Assembly (NCBI RefSeq): GCF_017916325.1
Contig: NC_090161.1
Location: 186,001-250,000, forward strand
Source: Leishmania martiniquensis
Lineage: Eukaryota > Euglenozoa > Kinetoplastea > Trypanosomatida > Trypanosomatidae
Reading direction: 5' to 3'
Length of the DNA stretch: 64,000 nt
The notes beneath the pieces were generated by a model that was not told where the DNA came from, did not search any database, and saw only the letters and a list, made by a program, of their open reading frames with translations. The position numbers were made by a program, and so were the translations under genes. Positions 1 to 10,799 of this stretch are shown here, piece by piece; the stretch's first letter is position 1, and each line of letters opens with the position of its first letter.

Positions 1-183
1 AGAGAGATTGCCAAAGCACCGCTTATCTCCATCTCTCTCCTCCAACTTGTCGCTCACCCGCCCTCACATTTTTGTCCTCCCCTCCCCACTGCTCTTCTTC
101 CCTCTTCGGTCAACTCCATCTCCTGTGCGGCAGCGCATCTTCAGTCCCCCGTCCGCCGCACCGGTCTGCTCTCCGTGCGCTCC

Positions 184-486
184 TCAGTCGCACAGCACGC
201 CAAGCAGCATGCTCTCATCGTACAGGAAGAGATCCTCGCCATCCACCTTCACCGCAGAGCCGCCGTAATCGGGCAGCAGCACCGTGTCGTTCACCTTCAC
301 TGTCGGTGTCCACTCCTTCGACCCCGCCGCCACAGCCACAACGGTGCCCTCGTTAACCTTGCTGGCCACCTGCTCAGGAATCAGGATGCCGGCCTTCGTC
401 TGCTTCGCCGCCTGCATGCGCCTCACCAGCACGCGCTGGCCAAGCGGCTGCAGCTTCTTCAGGGCAGGGGCAGTGAAGCGGAACAT
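184..486 (-). CDS. HSP10: 10 kDa chaperonin (HSP10/cpn10), mitochondrial
   Basis: A 100-residue protein, the usual length for a group I co-chaperonin. It caps the HSP60 ring in the mitochondrial matrix and assists ATP-driven folding. Seen directly: the conserved start of the fold (LGQRVLVRR, residues 15-23), a mobile loop with the GILIP HSP60-contact motif (33-37), and the closing segment DGEDLFLYDESMLLGVL (82-98). The first 13 residues are basic and hydrophobic without acids, compatible with a short uncleaved mitochondrial signal. The start is a true ATG (bases 484-486). A pyrimidine tract and AG lie just upstream at 510-548. It follows CFAP61 in the same direction across a 1.0 kb spacer. 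In L. major this gene is known to be duplicated; a second copy, if present, would lie left of this window. Confidence 0.96.
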   Translation of the reverse strand: MFRFTAPALKKLQPLGQRVLVRRMQAAKQTKAGILIPEQVASKVNEGTVVAVAAGSKEWTPTVKVNDTVLLPDYGGSAVKVDGEDLFLYDESMLLGVLCD

Positions 487-1496
487 TCTGCGCGAAACGA
501 TGTGCGGGGCTTAGATGCGGTTGTAACAGTAGAGAGAGAGAAGAGCGGTAATCACTGAAGTATAACTGCGTAGGGTGGGGGAGAGGGCGGGAGAGCGTAC
601 GGAGGCTGAGGCGTGTCTAAAGACCGCGTAGTGCGTGAGTGTGTTAGTGAGTATGAGGCGATGGAGAAGCGGGGCGAGATGAGCGAACGCGTAAGCGCCG
701 ATGGCTGAAGGAGGGAAGTCGCGTGGTGGAGGAGAGAGAGAGAGCCCTCGCACCAACGCACATGCACACACGTACGCCGACCAAAACGGAGAAGTCAGTA
801 GATCTCTCTCTGGGTGTGTGGGTGCGGACGTGTGCCTGACACACACGCGGAGAGCACCCTCTTCCCCTTGCCGCCCCTTCCGGGAAGCGACGCACCTGCA
901 CGTCCTTCGTGTTCTTCTAGGGCTTGAACGAGCTATCCTAGCTGTTGCCACGTGCTCCTCCTGCTCTCCCCCCTCTCCCCACCACCACCAACACCGCACA
1001 CACTCACACACACAGGCACACACGCGCATTCACACTTGGGGGTAGGGGAGACAAAAGCGAGGCGGGGGGAGAGGGCTCAGATCGTGCACTGTATGTCTGT
1101 GGGTCGAGCGATACCCAACGAGGGACTGAACATGGCCAGACACCGAGCGAGAGAGAGAGGGGGAGAAGAAAAAAAGGGGGCACCGAAATGGTGTACTGTA
1201 CATCAAAGAACGGCGCGGAGAAGAGGGGAGAGAGGCCGTCTGGGGGGGGAAGGAGACATGAGCCAAGGGTACAATGCAAACACCACGGTGAACAGGAAAC
1301 GAAAAGCGCGGCTGCTCTATCACCGCCCCCATTCTCCAAGATACGCACTCGCGCAGGCAGAGGCAGATAGCCTAGTGGCGGAGACGACTCAACCTCAGCG
1401 TTTTGGCACCGAAGCTGCCCCGTCCACTGCGCCTTTAGGGGCACCCGCTGCACATCTCCTTGTTTACGCATGTGCACGCCGCCGTCCCCGCGTGCG
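487..1496. other. Spacer between CFAP61 and HSP10
   Basis: This 1.0 kb has no credible gene. It should hold the CFAP61 3'UTR and HSP10 5'UTR. It contains purine-rich runs, short CA repeats (near 760 and 1000-1030) and open frames of low complexity that lack coding-like codon use. Confidence 0.6.
509..549 (-). promoter_or_regulatory. Predicted trans-splice acceptor of HSP10
   Basis: Read on the minus strand, a pyrimidine-rich run (549 down to 530, with a CTCTCTCTCT core) is followed about 20 bases later by the first AG (511-510). The HSP10 ATG follows 24 bases on. This is the standard trypanosomatid layout for spliced-leader addition. The exact AG is inferred. Confidence 0.45.
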
Positions 1497-4400
1497 CTAC
1501 CCCGCGACTCTTTTCTCTGCAATTTGCTTTTCGATGCTAGGCAGGTACATATCCTGCGGGCGCGTGTCCTTGCTCTCATGCATGTACTGGAGAAGTGCGA
1601 GCTGCACCCTGTACCGAAACACCTTTGCGCCGGTCAACTCCGCCACGCAGGTGGCCGAGTCGGCCGGCGTCATTGTCCCGGCTGCCTTCTGAGCGGCCCG
1701 CACGCGCTCACGGACAGCCACCACCTCCTCCGCTGCCTCCGCGTCACGCTGAAGCTCCCTGAAGAAGCTAGCGAAGCGGTCAGTGAGGAGCGGCCTCAGG
1801 GTCGGCAGCCGGAGATACGAGATGAGGTCGAACTGCTGGTTGCGGAGCGGCACCGTCAGGATACCAGGCGGCGTCGCCGCCGCACCACCCCGGCCCATCG
1901 CTGTTACACTGTCGTGAGCACCGCTGCCGGGGTTGCCGTGTCTGGTGACCGCCTCACTGTAACGGTACTGCAGGTGGAACAGGGACTCGGGAAGTCCGAT
2001 CAAGGAGCGGTAGTTGTGCGCCTCAGGGGTGCCGTTGCCAACATACATGACCCCGTCGATTGTGCGATGCTGAGCGTGGACATAGAGGGTCATCATTTCT
2101 CGCCATGACGGCGACGTGTCCACCTTCTCGGCCGGTGTGCTTTTCGAAGGGTAGACGTCGTCGAGTGGGACACTCAGCATGTCGGTAGAGCTGAACTGCA
2201 GAGGAATGCACTCGTCCGCTTTGAAGGCCGCGGAGCCGCGCACAGTGCTCACGTACTGGTAGCCGCATGGTAGGCGCAGTCGACGCGAGACGGGCGAAGA
2301 GTAAGACGGCAGGATCGGCCCGCGCTTGCTCTGCGCCTGCGCTGCCTCCGGCGACACCGAGGTAGATGGTGCACCGATGGCAGCGGAGCCGCTCAGCGGC
2401 CGGCTATGACTGACGCTCCCGAAATTGCTCTCGTCGGTCGACGTGCAACGCGCCGGATCCCTAAGCGGGTTACTCGCGGTTGCAATGCGCGCTTGAAACT
2501 CCTTCACACCAAGCCGAGCCAGCAGCACCCGTGATACATCTCTGCCGACGTCGCGCGGGTTGAAGGCCTCAAACACCTCCGTCGCGCCGTAGCGACGAGT
2601 GAACATGGCGACCGGGCCGGCGGCGAGAACGTGTGGCTGGCTGGTCTCGTACGCACTGCCCACAATGACGCGACCATCAAACACAATAGACCTCTTTGCC
2701 AGCGCTGTGAGCACGCTGCGGTCGATCTCTTTATCCTCCAAGCACACGATCAGCGCGCACGGCAGTTCAACAGCGTCGCCCGCCTTGCGCTCGTAGGAGA
2801 GAGACGCCAAAAGCACAGACGTCAGCGTTTCGTCGTCAAACTCCAAACGCGAAATGCCGTAGCCGTCCAGCACCGTCACGCCGAGCGCACGGAGAAGCGC
2901 CATGGTCGCTTGAGCGCAGGTGAGATCGGCAAACGGTGCTTCCTCGGCGTTGGGTCTGCACAGCACCAGTCGCTGCGCGGGGAAGCCGATGCGTATCATT
3001 GTCGAGAGCGACGCAATCGCATCGAGGCCAGAGCCGTACACGACGACGTTCGCGATGGACCCGCTAGCCGACTGACTCAACTCTGTCAGCATGTGACGCA
3101 GACGAGTCTCGGCGACCTCGCCCGACAGCGCAAAAATGCCGCCGCGGACACCGTGCGCCTCTTGTTGCTGCAGTGCCCGAATCTGCGGCGACACAATGTA
3201 CTGCCGCCCCGTCGTGAGCAGCAGCTGATCGTAAGGCTCGTAAACACTATTTTCTAAGTGAATGAACTTCATGTTGGTGTCTATGTCGATCAGCGTGCCC
3301 TGCACGACGCGGATGGTGCTCGCGCCAATGCTGAACGACGACGAACTCTTCAGTCCATCACCGAGGCGCAGTCTCAAGTATTCCCGTTCCAACAGCTCCA
3401 TCCCGTCTACCTGCCACTGGCGCATCGGGCACTGATTCGGGTGCAACGGCATGCCATCTGTCGACACCACGGTGATGTTCAGGTAGTCAAGATAGGGTAC
3501 GGAGAGCAGCTCATACAACATGCAAAGTGCTGTGGCGCTGGCCCCCACAATCACGACACGGGCGTGTACACGCACCCGCTCGTCGCCAAGGAAGCGGCGC
3601 GTTGTGAAGAAGAGAGAGCTTAGCGCCAGGCTTGTGAGCGCCACCTCCGCCTTGCCAGCAGCGGCGGGTGTATTCTGCATCAACTTTGGTGTCACGTCGT
3701 TCACCTCGGGAAGATCGGTGAGACTGTACAGCGTGCCCTTCGGCGCGCCCGTCTCCCTCTTCCTCTCCCCAGTCGTCACCTCGACAACGCGCCGCGGAGG
3801 CACGAAGGTGAAGGTGGAGACGGCGGTCTGGCACAGCGCTGCGTCGGTGCTCGTCAGCAGAAGCAGTACTTCCTTGCGGGTTTGCCGGAGCACCTCGCGC
3901 AGGAAGAATCGGAGGTGGTGGCGAAACACTGGGCGAACGTAGACAAAGCGGACAAGGATGCCGGGCAGCTCCGACGAGAGGTACCGCAGCGGCCCCTGCT
4001 CTGGTGTAAGCGAGATGTCGGTGGCTGCGTAGTCGAACCCCCCCGTCGCGTTGAACGCGAGAAAGCGGTCCATGTCGTAGTTGGCACGAAGCGCGTACAT
4101 CTCCGCAACCGAGAGCGGCTGCACCGACATCACACCCGCCACCACAGCGGACGACAGCACGCCCGCAGTGCCGCCGGCGGACTGCGCGCCCCAGGTGAGC
4201 GCGAACACAGCGCGGTTCTGCGCTTCTATACCACTCGCGCTGCCCTCGTCTCGAGATTCTGTCGGCGTTGACGAGTTCAAGTCTTCTTGCAGAGCGGTCA
4301 GCAGCTCCACCGAGCTGCCTGGGAGTCCAGGGAGAACACCGCTGGCGCTGTTTCGGCCATCCTGTTGATGCAGAGCCGCGCGGGCACCCGAGCCGGCCGG

Positions 4401-5879
4401 CCTGCCGGTACGGCTGACGGAAACAGACGGTGTAGTGCTATTGGGTACCGCGAACTGTAGGAGCACCTTCTTGCGTAGGATAGCATTGCAGGGATCTGTC
4501 AGCAACTCTACACGCGCTTGCACGTCGTGATTTATCGGCATGGAGACACGCGGGCACACCCAGAGGGCATCGGGTGCTGGCACCACTTCGCCACGCGCAT
4601 TATGCGGTTGATAGCGCCGCAACGGCATGTACTGGAACCGCTCTAGTATCATGGGCTCCGGCAACGGTAGCTTGTGCGACAGCCGCAGGGTGGCGTAGTC
4701 GCACGTTGGGAACTCGCAGAAAAGGTACGGCAGGAGCTGGTACGCGCTGTGGTCAAAGTCAGGGTTGAAGTAGAGGAAGAAGATGTTGAAGGTGCATGAG
4801 AGCCCGTTGTCGAGCTCTGCAGCACTCCCTGATGCGTCTGCACTCACACTCTTCAGCCGGTCGAAGACGTCCGTATTGTACTGCCGGGTCGTGTGTTGCT
4901 GCTCCTCAAGTGTTAGCTGTCGCAGGCAGGCAACACCGAGAACTTCGTGCGTTACAGTGTTCTCGGCAACAACGACCTTGTTGTGCATATCTTGATCCTG
5001 TAGAATCTCCTCCAAGAAGAATTCCGGTGGGAGCTCTGTGATCACACCAGGCCCACCAGCGACAAGCAGCGCCACGATGTCATCGTAGTCCTCTACCCTG
5101 CCTCGACGTATCGTCAGCGGGGGAAGCACCATCGCGCGGGAGAGGTGCAGCAACGTCCGCAGCGACGCATGGCTGGCCGACGACGATGCCACAGAGAGCG
5201 AGCCAGCGTCCTTGACCGGCACCCGCGCAATACCCAGCATCGTCTCGAGGCTCGCAAAGTGAGCGCCAGGGGAGATGAAGATATGCTCAATGTCGCTCAG
5301 CGTCCCGAAAGCGACACGCAGCAGGTCAATCGTCATCTCCTCTGACGTGAACGGCTTGTTTTGCGAGGTGGCGGCAGCAGATGCACCGGTGGCTGAGATG
5401 GCGGCGGTCGCCGGACCAGCCTCGCCAAAGGCACCACTCGGAGGTGCAATAAGCATGCGAAGCCACAGGCTGTTCTCCCGAGTCGCCCCCACCACGGCGC
5501 TATAGGCGTCCTCTGCCAAGGTCGTACGCTCTATTGTGGGCCCCGTGTTGCCTGAGCTGCCGCTGCTGTTGTTGCCCGCGGCGCCATCACTGTGGCTCGC
5601 GGCCGGCGCTTCGTCGCTGAGCGCAATCAAGCCAATCACAGCCTCCTCGGCCTGACCCCCATTCGCAGTAGGGGCGGCCCCGCGCACCGCTGTGACGCAG
5701 AGGTACGATGTTTGAATAAGAGTGGCAAAGTCACATGCGCCGTGAACGCCGAACACCGCCGGCGTGGGGATGCCGTCCGGCACGGCGTCGCCTATCTGCA
5801 GGAGGCCCGCCAGCTGCGCCGCATCCATGAGCTGGCTGCGGCGAAACCGCACCCCTGGCAGAGAGCCTTTGAGCTCCAT
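1497..5879 (-). CDS. CFAP61: CFAP61 homologue (cilia- and flagella-associated protein 61)
   Basis: A 1460-residue protein starting at the ATG of MELKGS; two codons upstream there is only a TTG. CFAP61 proteins belong to the calmodulin- and spoke-associated complex at the base of radial spoke 3 in motile axonemes. The N-terminal third carries acetyltransferase-like (GNAT-fold) segments, for example EDYDDIVALLVAGGPGV at about residues 265-280, which is typical of the CFAP61 N-terminal domain. From about residue 770 a Rossmann-type dinucleotide-binding motif begins (VVIVGASATALCMLYELL). It is followed by a pyridine-nucleotide-disulfide-oxidoreductase-like region (LLLTTGRQYIVSP; LPCALIVCLEDKEIDRS) extending towards the C-terminus. 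Low-complexity Ser/Ala insertions (near 85-120 and 490-540) make it longer than animal orthologues. Whether either enzyme-like domain is catalytic cannot be judged here. It fits a flagellated protist. The family call is strong; the complex assignment comes from other organisms. Confidence 0.85.
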   Translation of the reverse strand: MELKGSLPGVRFRRSQLMDAAQLAGLLQIGDAVPDGIPTPAVFGVHGACDFATLIQTSYLCVTAVRGAAPTANGGQAEEAVIGLIALSDEAPAASHSDGAAGNNSSGSSGNTGPTIERTTLAEDAYSAVVGATRENSLWLRMLIAPPSGAFGEAGPATAAISATGASAAATSQNKPFTSEEMTIDLLRVAFGTLSDIEHIFISPGAHFASLETMLGIARVPVKDAGSLSVASSSASHASLRTLLHLSRAMVLPPLTIRRGRVEDYDDIVALLVAGGPGVITELPPEFFLEEILQDQDMHNKVVVAENTVTHEVLGVACLRQLTLEEQQHTTRQYNTDVFDRLKSVSADASGSAAELDNGLSCTFNIFFLYFNPDFDHSAYQLLPYLFCEFPTCDYATLRLSHKLPLPEPMILERFQYMPLRRYQPHNARGEVVPAPDALWVCPRVSMPINHDVQARVELLTDPCNAILRKKVLLQFAVPNSTTPSVSVSRTGRPAGSGARAALHQQDGRNSASGVLPGLPGSSVELLTALQEDLNSSTPTESRDEGSASGIEAQNRAVFALTWGAQSAGGTAGVLSSAVVAGVMSVQPLSVAEMYALRANYDMDRFLAFNATGGFDYAATDISLTPEQGPLRYLSSELPGILVRFVYVRPVFRHHLRFFLREVLRQTRKEVLLLLTSTDAALCQTAVSTFTFVPPRRVVEVTTGERKRETGAPKGTLYSLTDLPEVNDVTPKLMQNTPAAAGKAEVALTSLALSSLFFTTRRFLGDERVRVHARVVIVGASATALCMLYELLSVPYLDYLNITVVSTDGMPLHPNQCPMRQWQVDGMELLEREYLRLRLGDGLKSSSSFSIGASTIRVVQGTLIDIDTNMKFIHLENSVYEPYDQLLLTTGRQYIVSPQIRALQQQEAHGVRGGIFALSGEVAETRLRHMLTELSQSASGSIANVVVYGSGLDAIASLSTMIRIGFPAQRLVLCRPNAEEAPFADLTCAQATMALLRALGVTVLDGYGISRLEFDDETLTSVLLASLSYERKAGDAVELPCALIVCLEDKEIDRSVLTALAKRSIVFDGRVIVGSAYETSQPHVLAAGPVAMFTRRYGATEVFEAFNPRDVGRDVSRVLLARLGVKEFQARIATASNPLRDPARCTSTDESNFGSVSHSRPLSGSAAIGAPSTSVSPEAAQAQSKRGPILPSYSSPVSRRLRLPCGYQYVSTVRGSAAFKADECIPLQFSSTDMLSVPLDDVYPSKSTPAEKVDTSPSWREMMTLYVHAQHRTIDGVMYVGNGTPEAHNYRSLIGLPESLFHLQYRYSEAVTRHGNPGSGAHDSVTAMGRGGAAATPPGILTVPLRNQQFDLISYLRLPTLRPLLTDRFASFFRELQRDAEAAEEVVAVRERVRAAQKAAGTMTPADSATCVAELTGAKVFRYRVQLALLQYMHESKDTRPQDMYLPSIEKQIAEKRVAG

Positions 5880-7350
5880 GAACAACGAGGGCGAGACGCG
5901 GGGAGAGGGATAGAGAAGACGAGAGACGCAGGCAGAGTCGAGGCAAACCGAATCGAGAACGAAAGAGCGGTGGACTGCGCTGTCACTCCATCAGTGATGT
6001 TGGTGACGGCCACACACTCAAAAACAAAAAAGAGGGGAGCCGTGATGAGGAGAGCCGAGGATGAGAATCCGGGGGGGAGCAGCAGCAGAGATGCACCAAT
6101 GTGACGCATGAACGAGAGAGATGTAGCAGCACCAGGCGTTGAAGGGCACTCTGCTGCGTCTGCGCCTCCACACAAACAGAGAGAGACAGACAGACACGCG
6201 CGCCGCACCTGTCGTAGTAAGCAGTGAAACGGAGCAGAAGAGAACGTGCGCTGTGCATGCGCATGCAGCCCTCCAAAGGTCACCGCGTCAGCAGATGGAG
6301 CCAAGAGGTCCCGCAAAGTCGATCCACACACAGTAGTGGACACCAGCGCTAGAAGAAAAAGGCTTCACTTGCGCGCAGAGCATCAAAGAGAGAGAGAGAC
6401 GCGGAGGTTCTACCATCATCCCACTCTGTTGTCACGCGTCTGCGCGTGTCTGTGGATCGAGCCATGAAGCGCATGTCGGTGTCCTCCATTTTGACCCCTG
6501 TTTTGGTCTGCCTATGTCCTTCTTCTCCGCGTACTGCATGGGGGATTTCGTCCAGCCACTCCTCGTCCCTCACCTGCCTCTAACCCTGGCTAGGTCACCA
6601 TCGGTATGCAAGAAGGGGTCGACTGCATGAGCTTGTCTGCGCAGGATGTGCAAGGTGTGAAGCACGGTGCGAGAAACGAGAAGGAAGTGGGAGGCAGCAA
6701 CATGCGCACATCCCCCGCCGGTGTCGAGGCCGCGAGAAAGAGAGAACGAAAAGGGAAAGAAGCTCTCGCGGAATCGGTCGCGGCTAGCGATACAGGCCAC
6801 CCTCTTGACTGCGCGAGCCCGCATCACGCGACGATAAACACGAAAAAAAAGTGAAAATGAAAGCGAACGTACAGTAGCGATCGCGTAACTCGGCTCACCG
6901 CCATCTGCTCCATCAGCTCTCAACACAGAAGGATCTGCCCCTCTTCCCCACTAGAGAGACGTACATACATACATACGGCTTGACGTGTGCGTGCACACGT
7001 ACGCGCCCACGGGGAAAGAGAGCCAGAGCCATTGTTGTAAGCCCAGATGTTAGAAAAGGAGAGAGGATAAAGGGAGGGGCGAGAGCACAGCACCCTCCGA
7101 GGAGAGAGAGAGAGCGAGCGAGCAATGGCAAGCTCAAAAGCGTTGTCGGTAGTGTTCGTTGGGGCGGTCTGCACGACCAGATGGGGCACCATGTTGGAAA
7201 GGGAGAGAAGACAAGACGCAAAGAATAAAAAGAAGGAGGAGGCACAGAAACCGCTGCCCACCGCTGCAGATGACTTAATCCGAGTTAGCGTGGCGCGTCT
7301 TCTCTCCACGACCTCACTGCAACCTCTTCGTCACAGCCGCATAGCGCGGC
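5880..7350. other. Spacer upstream of CFAP61
   Basis: This 1.5 kb between the PDI-like pseudogene and CFAP61 has no credible gene. It contains GAGAGA purine tracts (near 6390, 7100), a short ACAT repeat (6961-6975) and an A-rich run (6842-6851). It probably holds the pseudogene's old 3'UTR and the CFAP61 5'UTR. Confidence 0.55.
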
Positions 7351-8489
7351 TCACCTATGCATGCGTTTCTGGATGGAGGGCAGAATGTTGATGCGCGTCA
7401 CCATGTTATCACGGCAACTGCCTGCCACGGAGACTCCGAGGACGCGCTGCAGGCGTGCCGGCTCATTGTCCACGTACACGGCGCCCTCGCCAGCATCTTT
7501 TCCGCGACTCAGATGTAGTACGCGGTGGCCTCGCTCTCCGTACGCTTGGCAGCGGCCGCCTTTAGCGCCTCCACTTCCGCCTTGGCACTCTCGCTGGAGC
7601 TCGCCGACACACGTGCGGCAGCCTCGGCAAGCGCGGCAATTATGCCGTCCTCCGGCGAGCGTGCCCCGCTAGCGAGGCGGTGCTTACCGGCTTTGGCGTT
7701 CACGAAGCTCAGCAACTCTGGCAGGTTTCGCCACCTGTGTACTCGAACGGCTTCCCGTCCTTTCCTTTGGGGAAGAAATACAGCGATGGGAAGTTGGTGA
7801 TAGTGTACCTCTCAAAGTACGTCTCGTTCGCTTCCTCACCAACATCGAAGCGAGCGATCACCACATGTGTCGCTCGAGAACGCCTTCGCCAGATCGTTGT
7901 AAATCTCATTCAGCTCCCCGTATGCGATGGACCCTTTCGTGTAGAATAAAATCAGCACCACCTTCGATGGGTCCTGGACGGCTTGGTCGAACGTAAGGTG
8001 CGTCAGCTCCGTCACGAGCTACTGCTCCCTGCGGATTTTCAGAGTGAGGCCCTTCACCTTTTCTGAGAGGTACGCGGCGAGGTTGTCGGCGGTGATGGGT
8101 TCTTTGTACGCATGCGGCGTCAGCGAGCCCTTCACGAAGAAAATCGCCGGGTACGTCACGAAGAGGAAGCACGCAGCGACGCTCCTCTCCGTAAGCGCGT
8201 CCATCCGGCCAATGACCAGCATTTTCTGCACGCTCTCGCTCCTCGCGTAGGCCTTACCCAGCAGCGCGTATTTCATATCCGGTTTCTTGGCGTCAGCATC
8301 CCCCCTGACGTAAAACTGCTAGATCGCCGCCTTGTCTTTCCCGATCAGCTCGTCGAAGCTGGCCGAACTCATGTCAAACACGCCCTCCGTAGCATGTCTC
8401 CGGCTCATGATGTCCGCCGCCGCGGCTATGATGGTCACCGGCACGAAGACCAGCGCCAGCAGAAGCACAACACTAAGCCGCCGGGACAT
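7351..8489 (-). pseudogene. Degenerate protein disulfide isomerase (ERp38/P5 type)
   Basis: Starting at an ATG (8487-8489), a signal peptide can be read (MSRRLSVVLLLALVFVPV), followed by two thioredoxin-like domains and a C-terminal ERp29c-like helical domain. The frame is broken many times. There is a stop after GKDKAAI in domain 1 and a stop after LKIRREQ at 8019-8021. A frameshift lies near 7880-7890 (after LAKAFSSD) and another near 7715-7725. A TGA follows EATAYYI (7509-7511). Both places where PDIs carry CGHC active sites have lost the cysteines (FYVRGDAD and FYTKGSIAYGEL). Residual homology is clear from FEYTGGE and from the late RLQRVLG and INILPSIQKRM segments. Species with an intact copy would have an ER oxidoreductase here. 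Loss of both active sites as well as the frame argues against sequencing error. Confidence 0.85.
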
Positions 8490-9319
8490 GGTGAACAAAA
8501 CAAGAAAGAAATAAGAGAAGATGCGGCGTGCTAAAGTGTCTTCGTTTCAGGAAGGGCGCTAATGTGAACGAGTGAGCCAAATGGGTGGTGTAAGGTGGCA
8601 GCAGACACACTCGGCTTCTCGGCGCGGCGTAGGTGCGCGCGCATGTGCATATCCTGTAGAAGAGCAAGACGGGGGGAGGAGGGGAGGGAACGTCAAGGGC
8701 ACTGAAGACAAACTTCTGTCGAGGTGTGAGTCCAACAAATGAGAGAGAGAAGAGTCGGGGCGAGCACACGCCACGAGGGAAAAGATCTGCACTATGAAGG
8801 GGACAGGGCGCAGAGACGACCATGACGAGTGTCCGCTCGACCTGCGTTATACTGGCCGAGAAGGCTTTTCCCGTCTGCTTCCTTGAGCGGATCTATGTTT
8901 CTGTGTGTGTGTTTGTGTGCTCGCACATGCATGCATCTCGCGCACAACAATTCGCGCCGAGTGATACATGTGAACAGTGGTTGACGCGAGGAGCCGCATG
9001 GGCCAAAGGCGTGTGTGATAAAAAAAACAGAGAGAGGGGGGTGCTCTTCTCACTGCATCCTTCACTTGAGGACCGCCTCTGGATGGGGGTGGGGAAGTGC
9101 GGGAGCTGCCAAGCATGCACAGGTGCGTGGAGCGGTAGCGAAAGGTGGGGCGCAAAGCAAAAGGGAGAGGAGAAATGGCTGTTGGGGGAGGAGGAAGCGG
9201 AAGAAACGCGAAAGAGCAGCTCAGCCAGAAGCTATGTGCTGCAGCTGGCAGAGACACGCACCCACAAGCCCCACCCTCGTGCAATCCCCCTAGCCGCCTC
9301 AGCCGCCCCAGCCCCTCCT
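8490..9319. other. Spacer between the two thioredoxin-fold pseudogenes
   Basis: This 0.83 kb has no credible gene. A GT repeat lies near 8902-8922 and an A run at 9019-9025. It appears to be the former intergenic region of two adjacent PDI-type genes. Confidence 0.5.
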
Positions 9320-9837
9320 TTACTCCGCAATGGCGTACTCCTCCTTTGCCATCACACCTTGCACGAAGGCCAGAAGCTCGTTGAAGCCCCCGATTGTCGG
9401 TGAACTCGATGCCAGCGTGCTCGTTGGGCGGTATCAAAATAACCGTTGGATCGCCTTTGATGATGTGCCGTCGCTGGATGCGCCCCATTCGGCGAGTTGA
9501 CCTTCCCGACTATCAGCCGGTCATGCAGCTCGGGACGAAGGCGAACGTACTGAGCGAAATCCATGTGTACGGAAGCGAAGTCGCGACAGTGGATACACCA
9601 GCCCGCGTAGAACACCAGCAGCACAAGCCGTTTGTGGCCTACAACATCGTAGTAGATTTCCGCACTGATGTCCTCGATGCCCTCCATATTGTGGGACGGG
9701 AGGCCGCCATCAACGCCGCGGCTCGCTTCGAGCAGCGGAATGTCCATGAGGAGGACGACGACGAGCGTGTCGACGAAGAGCAGCGTGAGACGCCCAAAGG
9801 GGCGGGTCTTTCTCAACGACATCGAGGAGGGCATCAT
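9320..9837 (-). pseudogene. Broken membrane-anchored thioredoxin-like gene
   Basis: The 5' frame encodes a short basic start, a hydrophobic segment (LTLLFVDTLVVVLLMDIPLL) and the first half of a thioredoxin fold ending with LVFYAGWCIHCRDF and LHDRLIVGKVN. After that, near 9495-9505, the frame shifts. The next thioredoxin segment (HIIKGDPTVILIPPN, then EFTDNRG) is in another frame. A second shift near 9390-9400 leads to the final helix (GFNELLAFVQGVMAKEEY) ending at a TAA at 9320-9322. The active site is CIHC rather than CGHC. With two shifts in about 500 bases the gene is not translatable as one protein. Either shift alone could be a sequencing error, but the adjacent PDI pseudogene makes true decay more likely. 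The ancestor was probably a single-domain, ER-directed oxidoreductase. Confidence 0.75.
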
Positions 9838-10799
9838 TACTTTTTTTTTCAGAAGGCAGTGGCTGAGAAGGCAGAGCCCATGTGTGCATACGTGTACCAG
9901 GGTTTAAAAAGACACTAGGAAGATTCCCGTGTGAAGGCGGTTTGGCGTGCGATACCAACGCATCCTCTCTCCCTACGTATACGTCACACTGTCGGTGCCC
10001 TGATCGAGTGGCCCTCCCCCCCGTGCGGTTAGACGGCGCTTGGGAGCCCATTCGATGAGTGGATGAGGCGGAGGGTGAGAGCAAAATGGAGACAAGAGGC
10101 TTTTCTTTCACATCCGCTCGCGCACCGCTGCGCGTTCGCGTTTCCTCTTCCTCGACGTGTTCTACCGCGCATGCACACAGGCACGCATACGAGTAAGCAG
10201 AGACGGACGCGCTCGAAAGGGCAGGTCCACCCGGCCTCCAGGTTGAGTCTCGTACCGCGCTGACAACGTGCGCAGCCGTTGGTGCGCCCGTTCTCTTCTG
10301 CGTAGCAGTATCGACTTCCCCGCACCATTCCCTCACGGCAGCGGGTGAACGTTGGCTTGAGCGGGAGCATGCGATAGTCGTGCAGAGAAGGGGTGATGGG
10401 GCTGGGGCGCTGCTCGCGTTGCCCTTCGCGCGAGTTGATTCCTGAATCACCACCACCACCACCCTTTCAGTCCGCCTCATCCCCCCCTCTTCTGCTCAGT
10501 CGTTTCTTTTTTGTTTTTTTTGGTTTCGCAGCTTCTGCTGGCGTATACGATGGTTAACACACGCAAACATATTTGCCGGGGCCGAGGGTAACGCGCGCAC
10601 CCGAGAGAAAACAGCAAAGCGCATTCGACGAGAAAAGAAGGCGGGGAGGGAGGGAAGAAAGCCAAAGGCGGCTTCACCTCGTCGAGCAGACTGAGCACGC
10701 AGCGCGCATCCCCTCGCACACCTCACTCAGGCGACAACGCAGCAAAAGGGAAGGCAGTCGGACCTCCCTCCTCCTCCTCCTCCCCTATCCCTTTCCCTT
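9838..10799. other. Spacer between EMC7 and the thioredoxin-like pseudogene
   Basis: About 0.96 kb with no supported gene. It contains T/A homopolymer runs (9840-9849, 10507-10521), CACCAC repeats (10449-10463) and pyrimidine tracts suited to UTR processing. Confidence 0.5.

Noticed and set aside
8822..9918. Plus-strand frames of 170-190 codons over the thioredoxin-like pseudogene
   Set aside because: They are antisense shadows of the pseudogene and its spacer; no plus-strand gene is otherwise present.
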